A DNA stretch of 9,311 bases from JBHEPS01 sp046261635 (lineage in GTDB: Bacteria; Acidobacteriota; Thermoanaerobaculia; Gp7-AA8): NCBI GenBank assembly GCA_046261635.1, contig JBHEOL010000257.1, positions 1-9,311 of the forward strand, written 5' to 3'. The notes under the pieces are model-generated. The model was given only the letters and a program-made list of their open reading frames with translations. It ran no database searches and was not told the origin of the DNA. Within the stretch, counting starts at the first letter, position 1, and each line of letters opens with the position of its first letter. The translations under genes and the position numbers were made by a program. Below, one piece after another: positions 1-5,566 of this stretch.

Positions 1-157
1 CACCCGCCCCGATCGCAACCGTGGCCTCGAGCAGATCTTCCGGCGGCGCGTTCCCGAGAGACGGAAGACCGGGCGCCTGGAAATCCGGCAGCTCCTGAGC
101 GATCAGGGCCGGGAGAAGGAAAAGGAGAGGGAGGAGGGCGATTCGAAGGAACTTCAT
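1..157 (-). CDS. Exported protein, N-terminal fragment, possibly DsbD-like
   Basis: Only the first 52 codons lie in the window; the gene continues past base 1. The start ATG is at 157-155 and shares one base with the TGA stop of the upstream thioredoxin gene (TGATG). No Shine-Dalgarno is visible, so translational coupling is likely. Residues 1-20 form a clear signal peptide: a short basic start (MKFLR), then a Leu/Ala/Pro hydrophobic core ending in ALIA before QELP. The following stretch is Pro-rich and leads into ATVAIGAG, which resembles the start of a beta-sandwich domain. Being directly downstream of an exported thioredoxin-fold gene, it could be a DsbD-type thiol:disulfide interchange protein, whose periplasmic N-terminal domain has a similar opening. 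That is inference from context: no cysteine or transmembrane helix is visible in the fragment. Confidence 0.6.
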   Translation of the reverse strand, partial: MKFLRIALLPLLFLLPALIAQELPDFQAPGLPSLGNAPPEDLLEATVAIGAG

Positions 158-1005
158 CAACGGGCGGTCTTTCGCGCGATCATCGCTTCGAGCTGCACGA
201 TTCGGAGATTCACCGTGGACTGGTGCTGCGAGCTGGGGAACGCCGTCTTGAACGCGCGGTACTCTGCGAGAGCGTCCTGGAACTTCTCCTGCTCGACGTA
301 GATGCTGGCGCGCTGGAGCCGCGCGTTCTCCGCCGTTTCACCCTCCGGCTTCCGAGCCAGCACTTTGCCGAGAGTTTCGAGCGCCGCGGCGGACTTGCCC
401 CGTGTCGACTGTGCGACGCTGAGAAGGTATCCGGCCTCGTCCCGCACGGCCGCCGGAGCCTTCGCGTCGACCCAGATCGCGTGAAGCCTCGATTCCGCGT
501 TCGCGAAATCGTGCCGCGCCATCAGCTCGCGCCCGAGGGAGAGCGAATCCTCGGCGGTCTGGCTTTTTCCTGCCTTCAGAGCACGCCGGAAGTTCTCGTA
601 ACGGTCGAGGTCGGCCGTCATGCGGGCGACGAACTGCTCCGCGGGGGCATAACCCTGCATCAGCGCGGCGATGGTCTCATCCGGCGTGAGGATCAGAAAG
701 GTCGGCAACCTCGACACCCCGTAACGGCGCGCAAGCTGCGCTCCTTCGCCTCGGTCCTCGGTGTCCACCCGGAGCATCACCATGTCGCTGGTCGCCTTCT
801 GGAAGACTGCCGTCGGGACGATCTCGCGCTCGAAGCGATGACACCAGCTGCACCAGTTCGCGAACAGATCGACGAATATCAGCCGGTTCTCTGCCTTCGC
901 GACCTTCAATGCTTCCGGATAGCTGTTCTTCCAGGTGGTCGCGGCGACCGCCTGACTCGCTGCGAGCAGGATGGCCACAACGAGGATCGATCGTGTCTTG
1001 TGCAA
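157..1005 (-). CDS. Exported thioredoxin-fold protein with C-terminal helical (TPR-like) repeats
   Basis: The frame is open up to an ATG at 1182, but the best start is the TTG at 1005-1003. It has a GGAGG 4 bases upstream and begins a signal peptide (MHKTRSILVVAILLAASQAVA), giving 282 residues. The 59 residues before it are Arg/Pro-rich and look like translated intergenic DNA. After the signal peptide comes a thioredoxin fold at about residues 23-135, with strand LIFVDLFA, active site WCSWC (Cys52 and Cys55) and the cis-proline in RLPTF (Pro101). The vicinity of the active site (WCSWCHRFE) resembles the Thioredoxin_7/DUF255-like group rather than classical TrxA. Residues of about 140-282 are helical, with paired helices such as AALETLGKVLARKPE and FQDALAEYRAFKTAFP that look like tetratricopeptide repeats. 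The likely role is envelope thiol-disulfide exchange, perhaps guided by the repeats. It is the first gene of a coupled pair whose second member is also exported. The substrate is unknown. Confidence 0.85.
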   Translation of the reverse strand: MHKTRSILVVAILLAASQAVAATTWKNSYPEALKVAKAENRLIFVDLFANWCSWCHRFEREIVPTAVFQKATSDMVMLRVDTEDRGEGAQLARRYGVSRLPTFLILTPDETIAALMQGYAPAEQFVARMTADLDRYENFRRALKAGKSQTAEDSLSLGRELMARHDFANAESRLHAIWVDAKAPAAVRDEAGYLLSVAQSTRGKSAAALETLGKVLARKPEGETAENARLQRASIYVEQEKFQDALAEYRAFKTAFPSSQHQSTVNLRIVQLEAMIARKTAR

Positions 1006-1014
1006 GTTGCCTCC
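1003..1014 (-). promoter_or_regulatory. Ribosome binding site and TTG start of the thioredoxin gene
   Basis: On the minus strand GGAGG occupies 1014-1010, followed by CAAC and then TTG at 1005-1003. The spacing of 4 bases is short but workable. This site decides the start: it places a signal peptide at the exact N-terminus, whereas the far upstream ATG at 1182 has no comparable signal. Confidence 0.6.
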
Positions 1015-1016
1015 GC

Positions 1017-1038
1017 GGGCCGAAACGAGGCCCTTTTT
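1017..1038 (+). terminator. GC hairpin followed by T5, terminator-like on the plus strand
   Basis: On the plus strand GGGCC (1017-1021), a 7-base loop and GGCCC (1029-1033) are followed by TTTTT (1034-1038). This has the form of a small intrinsic terminator. No plus-strand gene precedes it, so if it works it would stop antisense transcription across the thioredoxin gene before serS. Read on the minus strand, the same hairpin lies 2 bases upstream of the thioredoxin Shine-Dalgarno (1014-1010), so it could affect translation initiation there. The stem is only 5 base pairs, so confidence is moderate. Confidence 0.4.
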
Positions 1039-1189
1039 GTCACTATTCCGGGTGAAGCTGGTCGCGGGAAACGCCGGCCGCAACGGCAGCGCGCCCTGGC
1101 GCTCGCCCCCGATTCGACTCGCTCCGGAACGCCCGGGCCGCCTCGGCGAGCGCGCTGAGGTCTTGGGACGCTCGACAGGCATGCCGGGT

Positions 1190-1205
1190 TACAATCCCGC
1201 CCGTC
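1190..1205 (+). promoter_or_regulatory. Putative serS promoter -10 with an almost absent 5' leader
   Basis: TACAAT at 1190-1195 matches the bacterial -10 consensus at 5 of 6 positions and ends 10 bases before the serS ATG. Transcription starting 6-8 bases after it would leave a leader of only a few bases, with no room for a Shine-Dalgarno, and none is seen. The only -35-like hexamer nearby (TTGGGA, 1163-1168) is 21 bases away, which is too far for a good sigma-70 promoter. Confidence 0.45.
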
Positions 1206-2486
1206 ATGCTGTCTCGTGAGTATCTCCGTGACTCTTCCGACGATTACCGCAGGGCGCTCGCGAATCGGGGCGCCGAAGTCGAGCTCGACCGCTTCCTCGA
1301 TCTGGACCGGGAGCGGCGCGACCTGATCCAGAAGGCGGAAGCGCTCAAGAACCAGCGCAACATCGCATCCCAGGAGATCGCGCGTCTCAAGAAGGCAAAG
1401 GAAGACGCGAGCTCCCAGATCGCAACGATGAAGGCCGTCGGAGACGAAATCCGAGCGTTCGACGAACGGCTCGCGGCGATCGAGGAGGAGATGTCCTCGC
1501 TCGAGCTCGGTTTCCCGAACGCTCCCGACGCGTCGGTTCCGGTCGGCCGCGACGAGTCGGCCAATCGCGAGGAGCGCGTCCACGGCGAGCGCCCCTCCTT
1601 CGACTTCGAACCGAAAGCGCATTGGGACATCGGCGACGCGCTGGGCATTCTCGACTTCGAGCGCGCGGCCAAGATCGCGGGAGCCCGCTTCTCGGTCCTG
1701 TTCGGCGAGGGAGCGCGCCTCGAGCGCGCGCTGATCTCGTTCATGCTCGACCTGCACAGCCGGCGTCACGGCTACACCGAGGTCTGGCCGCCGGCGATCA
1801 TCAATCGTAAATCGCTCGAGGGGACGGGACAGTTGCCGAAGTTCGAAGCAGACCTGTTCCGCCTCGAGGGCGACCGCGATCTGTTTCTCGCCCCGACGGC
1901 GGAGGTGCCGATCACGAACCTTCACCGGGACGAAATGATCCCGGAGTCGGCGCTTCCGATTTCCTATTGTGCCTACACACCCTGCTTCCGCAGCGAGGCA
2001 GGCTCCTACGGAAAAGACACCCGCGGACTGATCCGGCAGCATCAGTTCGACAAGGTCGAGCTCGTGAAATTCACGCTTCCCGAGAAGTCCGAGGAGGAGC
2101 ACGAAAAGTTGACCGCCGATGCGGAAGCGGTCCTGCGCGAGCTCGGCCTGCACTATCGCGTGATGACCCTCTCGACCGGCGACATGAGCTTCGCTGCGAG
2201 CCGGACCTACGACATCGAAGTCTGGCTGCCGGGCCAGAACACCTTCCGCGAGATCTCGTCCTGCTCGAACTTCCGCGACTTCCAGGCGCGGCGGGCGAAC
2301 ATCCGGTTCAAGGGGGAGACGAGAAAGAACGGACTGGTGCACACCCTCAACGGATCCGGCCTCGCCATCGGAAGAACCCTCGTCGCCATCCTCGAGAACT
2401 ACCAGCAGAAGGACGGATCGGTCATCATCCCCGAGGTCCTGCGGCCGTACCTCGCCGGGCTCGAGCGGATCAAGGCGAGGGGCTAG
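1206..2486 (+). CDS. serS: Seryl-tRNA synthetase
   Basis: Class II aminoacyl-tRNA synthetase that charges tRNA-Ser (and tRNA-Sec) with serine in the cytoplasm. The 426 residues are of normal family length. The N-terminus (MLSREYLRDSSDDYRRALANRG) is the usual SerS opening. Residues of about 30-100 form the long antiparallel coiled-coil arm that grips the long variable arm of tRNA-Ser. The catalytic core shows the serine-binding TAE (231-233), motif 2 FRSE (261-264) with its following loop GSYGKDTRGLIRQHQF, FREISSCSNF (347-356) and motif 3 NGSGLAIGR (382-390, ending in the invariant Arg). The start is fixed by homology although no Shine-Dalgarno precedes it. The gene stands alone, divergent from the thioredoxin gene and convergent with the subtilase gene. 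Its last codons (Arg-Gly) and TAG stop lie inside a tandem heptamer repeat. Confidence 0.97.
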   Translation: MLSREYLRDSSDDYRRALANRGAEVELDRFLDLDRERRDLIQKAEALKNQRNIASQEIARLKKAKEDASSQIATMKAVGDEIRAFDERLAAIEEEMSSLELGFPNAPDASVPVGRDESANREERVHGERPSFDFEPKAHWDIGDALGILDFERAAKIAGARFSVLFGEGARLERALISFMLDLHSRRHGYTEVWPPAIINRKSLEGTGQLPKFEADLFRLEGDRDLFLAPTAEVPITNLHRDEMIPESALPISYCAYTPCFRSEAGSYGKDTRGLIRQHQFDKVELVKFTLPEKSEEEHEKLTADAEAVLRELGLHYRVMTLSTGDMSFAASRTYDIEVWLPGQNTFREISSCSNFRDFQARRANIRFKGETRKNGLVHTLNGSGLAIGRTLVAILENYQQKDGSVIIPEVLRPYLAGLERIKARG

Positions 2487-2519
2487 GGGCCAGGGGCGAG
2501 CCAGTCCCTAGCTAGCCCC
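2474..2519. repeat. Heptamer repeat hairpin 1 (GGCNAGG), overlapping the end of serS
   Basis: Four in-phase units of the form GGCNAGG run GGCGAGG (2474-2480), GGCTAGG (2481-2487), GGCCAGG (2488-2494) and GGCGAGC (2495-2501). A facing arm CCCTAGCTAGCCCC (2506-2519) follows. GGGGCTAG (2479-2486) is perfectly complementary to CTAGCCCC (2512-2519). CTAGGG (2483-2488) can instead pair with CCCTAG (2506-2511). Unit 2 supplies the serS stop codon. The element fills the convergent gap between serS and the subtilase gene. It could act as a two-way transcript end, but no T tract follows. Confidence 0.7.
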
Positions 2520-2525
2520 TTCTCC

Positions 2526-4154
2526 TCACCTTCCCCTCCTGACGAGGCGACGGCGTGGCTCGGGCTCCTTCGACGTGGCGCCGGCAGCGACGATCGCGAA
2601 AGCCTGGCGTCCCCCCGATCCGACCCTCTCCCCGCGGACCCGGAGTCGCCAGGTTCCCTCGGCCGGATTTTCGATCGCGACGACCTCGACATTGTTCAGG
2701 CGATCCGGCGATCCTCCGGTCAGGGAAGCGTTCCCCTGGTGGACCAGGCCGTCCGGCGCGATCAACTCGAGATCGAGATCGTGGACCAGAGGCTGCGGAG
2801 CGCCGGCGGGAGTCGGCGGATCGGTCCAGACGAGGCTCACCACGAGGCGGCCACCCGAAGGTGCAATCGCAATCTCGGCGGTCTCACCCATCCGGAGACC
2901 GCTGGCTGCCGGGCGGTCGAGAACGAAGACGGGGCGGCCATCGCCCGCGAAATGCAGTGCATCGTCGAGGGCGGGAAGTCCGAATCCCTGCTCGACCGAC
3001 GGAACGGGTAACGCCGGCGCGGGGCCCGACGCCGTGTTCACGAAAGGAACCTGGCGCGCCGAGGCGATGAGAGTCGCCTTGACGAGAGCGGCGCTCGGTG
3101 TGAGCCGGTTCGCTTCGAGGGGCGCGCCGGTCGGATAGAAGCCGTCTCGGTAGTACTGCCGGACCAGCGATGCGGCTCCGGCGACCAGCGGGCCGGCATA
3201 CGAAGTACCCGCTCCGAGGTCCCCGGTGCAGTTGTCCGAGGTCACGGTCCCGTCCGAGATCGCCGCCACGAGCGTCGATGGCGCCACCAGGTCCGGCTTG
3301 AGCCGTCCATCGAGTGCCGGCCCCCGGCCGCTCGCCTCCCAGATTTTCGAATCGTCGAAATCGATCGCCCGCGTTCCTCCGACCTGGATCGCGTTCTTCG
3401 CCAGGCCGGGACTCGCGACGCTCGACGGACCGTGCGCCCCCGCGTTGCCGGCGATGAAGACCACGACCATTTCGGGGTGCTGGTCGATCCAATCGTCGAC
3501 CTGCCGCGCCATCGTCGCGTAGCGCCCCATCTGGTCTCCCCACTGATGAGAGATGACCGTCGCGCCCTGGAGCCGCGCCTGTTCGAGAACCGGCCGGATG
3601 TCGGTCGGCGGGCATCCGAGGCCTGGAAGAGAGCAGGGCGCCTGCACGAAGCCGAAGTCCTGGATGATCAGCTTTGCCGCGGGCGCGATCCCTTCCCCGT
3701 TCCCGCTGGTGCCGAAAGGAAAGGTATCCCCCGCCACGACGCCGGCGATGAACGTGCCGTGTCCGAGGTTGTCCCAGTCGCGAGGGTCGGCCGGATCGTC
3801 GTTCGAGAGAAAGTTGTACGCGACGATCTTTCTCCGCGACAGATCGATGTTGTCGTGCTGAAGCGTTCCATCCGCGCGGCGGACATTCACCGGCGGCAGG
3901 GACTTGTCGGCCTCGGCGAAGGCGCAGTGATCGACGTCGACGCCGGTATCGGCGATCGCGACGATTTCCCCCGCGCCATTCACGCCCCGCTCGTGAAGGG
4001 CCATCGCTCCTTCCGGGCTGCCCGACTGAAGAACGCGGAGAGCGGACTCGTCAGCGAGAATCGAGAGCGGAAGGATCGACAGGACGACGAATAACTTTCT
4101 CACGCACGACGGAACGGGGCGCGCATGCGGTTCATTTCGTCGCGCCCCGGACAT
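2526..4154 (-). CDS. Secreted subtilisin-family (S8, KP-43-like) serine protease
   Basis: Predicted exported endopeptidase of 542 residues. The ATG at 4154-4152 has AGGGAG 9 bases upstream. A GTG at residue 18 would give a more compact signal peptide but lacks a ribosome site. The hydrophobic segment LFVVLSILPLSILA (21-34) acts as signal peptide. The catalytic triad is visible: Asp69 in IADTGVD, His132 in GHGTFIAG and Ser318 in GTSYAGP. The oxyanion Asn237 is in FIAGNAG. After the catalytic domain, residues of about 405-525 form a beta-sandwich with LVVSLVWTD, HDLDLELIAPDG, NNVE and GTWRLRVRGE, the C-terminal barrel pattern of the KP-43 oxidatively stable proteases. Only about 25 residues separate the signal peptide from the catalytic domain, so no I9-type propeptide is evident. 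The C-terminal tail (EPEPRRRLVRRGR) is basic. The gene lies downstream of the vWA gene in the same direction but across a 143-base repeat-bearing gap, so it is probably a separate unit. Substrate unknown. Confidence 0.93.
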   Translation of the reverse strand: MSGARRNEPHARPVPSCVRKLFVVLSILPLSILADESALRVLQSGSPEGAMALHERGVNGAGEIVAIADTGVDVDHCAFAEADKSLPPVNVRRADGTLQHDNIDLSRRKIVAYNFLSNDDPADPRDWDNLGHGTFIAGVVAGDTFPFGTSGNGEGIAPAAKLIIQDFGFVQAPCSLPGLGCPPTDIRPVLEQARLQGATVISHQWGDQMGRYATMARQVDDWIDQHPEMVVVFIAGNAGAHGPSSVASPGLAKNAIQVGGTRAIDFDDSKIWEASGRGPALDGRLKPDLVAPSTLVAAISDGTVTSDNCTGDLGAGTSYAGPLVAGAASLVRQYYRDGFYPTGAPLEANRLTPSAALVKATLIASARQVPFVNTASGPAPALPVPSVEQGFGLPALDDALHFAGDGRPVFVLDRPAASGLRMGETAEIAIAPSGGRLVVSLVWTDPPTPAGAPQPLVHDLDLELIAPDGLVHQGNASLTGGSPDRLNNVEVVAIENPAEGTWRLRVRGERVGSGGRQAFAIVAAGATSKEPEPRRRLVRRGR

Positions 4155-4163
4155 CGCGAGCTT

Positions 4164-4169
4164 CTCCCT
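4164..4169 (-). promoter_or_regulatory. Shine-Dalgarno of the subtilase gene
   Basis: On the minus strand AGGGAG (4169-4164) lies 9 bases before the ATG at 4154-4152. It favours this start over the internal GTG 17 codons later, which has no such site. Confidence 0.5.
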
Positions 4170-4194
4170 TTTCGCGCTCTCCTCTCTTGAACCT

Positions 4195-4219
4195 CCCTTT
4201 CCATGTGATCAAGAAAGGG
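4195..4219. repeat. Perfect 7-bp inverted repeat upstream of the subtilase gene
   Basis: CCCTTTC (4195-4201) and GAAAGGG (4213-4219) are complementary arms around an 11-base centre that contains TGATCA. The site lies 41 bases upstream of the subtilase start and directly against the second heptamer element. It could be an operator or an RNA hairpin in the subtilase leader. No T tract follows on either strand, so it does not look like an intrinsic terminator. Confidence 0.45.
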
Positions 4220-4297
4220 GGCAGGGGGCAGGGGCGTCTGGTAGGGCCTAGCCCCTGGTCCCTGGTCCCTGGTCCCCTGGCCCCTGGCCTTCTGGCC
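4217..4297. repeat. Heptamer repeat hairpin 2 (CCAGGGG family), abutting the vWA stop codon
   Basis: Read on the minus strand from the base after the vWA TGA, the core C(C/T)AG recurs seven times with spacings of 8, 7, 8, 7, 7 and 7 bases, separated mostly by G-runs (GGCCAG, GGACCAG, GGGCTAG). On the plus strand, GGGGGCA units at 4217-4235 face the GCCCCTGGTCCCTGG units starting at 4251. Pairing the two arms in register gives an imperfect stem of about 19 positions, in which the only non-Watson-Crick positions are one GG and one GT per heptamer. The 15-base loop is GTCTGGTAGGGCCTA. The unit is close to that of the element after serS. Confidence 0.65.
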
Positions 4298-5392
4298 TCA
4301 GTGGACGAACTTCCGGCGGTTCCTGATGTAGTCCGCCAGGATGAACTCCCCGAGCCGGTCGGTGGAGGAGTAGAAGGCGCGACCCCGGTTGATGCGGGAG
4401 AGCTGATCGACGAAGTTCACGAGCATTGGATCGCTCGCGAGCATGAACGTCGTGATCGGAATCCCCGCCCGCCGGCATTTCTCGGCCTCCTCGAGGGTGC
4501 GGTTGACGATCTTCATGTCGAGCCCGAACGAGTTCGTGTAGAGCTCCCCGTGCTCGAAGAGCGCGGACGGTTTACCGTCGGTGATCATGAAGATCTGCTT
4601 GTTGAGGTGCTTTCTCCTGCGAAGCACGTTCTGCGCGAGCTCGAGCCCGGCTTTCGTGTTCGTATGGAAAGGTCCGACTTCGACATACGGGATCTCAGAG
4701 ATCGGAACTTCGCTGGCCTCGTCCCCGAACAGGATCACGTCGATGGTGTCCTTCGGATACTTCGTGAGAATGAGCTCGGTGAGCGCGAGAGCGACCTTCT
4801 TCGCGGGAGTGATTCGGTCCTCGCCGTAGAGGATCATCGAGTGCGAGATGTCGATCATCACCACGGTCGAGCAGCCGCTGGCATTCTCGGTTTCGAACAC
4901 CTCGAGGTCTTCCTCTTCGATCTCGATCTCGCCGAGCGGGTCGGCGTTCCGCATGGCGTTCTGGATCGTCCGAATCCCGTCGATGGACATCGGGTCGTCG
5001 CCGAACCGGTAGGGGCGGGTCTCGGGAAGCCGCTCGATCCCCTCCCCTGCCTGCTGAATCGGGTGTTGTCCCGCAGCGGACCTCTGCAGCCCTCCAAAAA
5101 TCTCGTCGAGAGCATCGCGGCGGATCTGCCGCTCTCCGGCTGGCGCCAGGACCAGGTTCCCCTCGCCATCCTGACCGATCAGCTCTTCCTCGGCGAGCTG
5201 AGCGAAGAAGGCTTCGAGATCGATCGCCGGGTCGATCCACCCGCGCTGTTGAAGCATCCGCATCATCCTCATCGCCTCCTCGACGTCGCCCGAGGCCTGG
5301 AGGAGGAGCTGGTTGAACAGGCGCCTCAGCCCCGCCTCCGCGAGAAGGCGGCGGATCAGGTCGGGGTCGAGCCAGCGGTAGCGGTGCCTCAT
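4298..5392 (-). CDS. von Willebrand factor A domain protein, partner of the MoxR ATPase
   Basis: Cytoplasmic protein of 364 residues with no signal peptide or membrane segment. The N-terminal half (about 1-130) is mostly helical. Residues of about 174-355 form a vWA domain with a complete metal-ion-dependent adhesion site: DISHS (181-185), a Thr in HTNTKAG (about 246) and the Asp of MITDGKP (272). vWA proteins encoded with MoxR/ChlI-like ATPases (CoxE, BchD-like, YehP-like) act as metal-dependent adaptors that present a target to the ATPase ring. The same role is inferred here and the target is unknown. The ATG at 5392 is chosen because MRHRYRWLDP is a typical opening and the upstream in-frame extension is translated repeat DNA. 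No Shine-Dalgarno is visible, and the start is 7 bases from a heptamer hairpin that fills the gap to the preceding gene. Confidence 0.9.
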   Translation of the reverse strand: MRHRYRWLDPDLIRRLLAEAGLRRLFNQLLLQASGDVEEAMRMMRMLQQRGWIDPAIDLEAFFAQLAEEELIGQDGEGNLVLAPAGERQIRRDALDEIFGGLQRSAAGQHPIQQAGEGIERLPETRPYRFGDDPMSIDGIRTIQNAMRNADPLGEIEIEEEDLEVFETENASGCSTVVMIDISHSMILYGEDRITPAKKVALALTELILTKYPKDTIDVILFGDEASEVPISEIPYVEVGPFHTNTKAGLELAQNVLRRRKHLNKQIFMITDGKPSALFEHGELYTNSFGLDMKIVNRTLEEAEKCRRAGIPITTFMLASDPMLVNFVDQLSRINRGRAFYSSTDRLGEFILADYIRNRRKFVH

Positions 5393-5399
5393 CGTAAAG

Positions 5400-5555
5400 T
5401 CAGAAGGCAGAAGGCAGAAGGCAGAAGTAAATGCAAAACCAACCCCTTCGATCGCCGGCAACGCCAAAGGCAGTCAGCTTGTGGCCTTGGTTCCTGGTTT
5501 TACTTCTGCTTTCTGCCTTCTGCCCTCTGCCTTCGCCTTTTCTTCTGCCTTTGCC
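5400..5555. repeat. Heptamer repeat hairpin 3 (GCAGAAG / CTTCTGC), between the RHH and vWA genes
   Basis: The left arm is four heptamers, TCAGAAG then three GCAGAAG (5400-5427), plus TAAA (5428-5431). The right arm is TTTA (5499-5502) followed by CTTCTGC, TTTCTGC, CTTCTGC and CCTCTGC (5503-5530). The arms match at 29 of 32 positions, and one mismatch is a G-U pair in RNA. The 67-base loop contains a smaller hairpin (CCAAAGGC at 5464-5471 with GCCTTGG at 5484-5490). Further units CTTCGCC, CTTCTGC and CTTTGCC (5531-5555) trail towards the RHH gene stop. The element occupies nearly the whole 174-base gap and ends 7 bases from the vWA start codon. Confidence 0.8.
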
Positions 5556-5566
5556 CGTCGCCGGCA

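Noticed and set aside
1006..1182. N-terminal extension of the thioredoxin gene up to the ATG at 1182
   Set aside because: The extra 59 residues are Arg/Pro-rich, would place the signal peptide internally and include the hairpin region. The TTG with GGAGG at 1005 fits better.
906..2342. Minus-strand open frame of 478 codons opposite serS
   Set aside because: It is antisense to an unmistakable seryl-tRNA synthetase and overlaps the serS promoter and the real thioredoxin gene.
2487..2525. Intrinsic terminator between serS and the subtilase gene
   Set aside because: A hairpin can form, but no T tract follows on either strand, so it is recorded as a repeat and not as a terminator.
5400..5555. 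Possible CRISPR array
   Set aside because: The units are 7 bases, directly adjacent and without unique spacers, and no cas genes are present.
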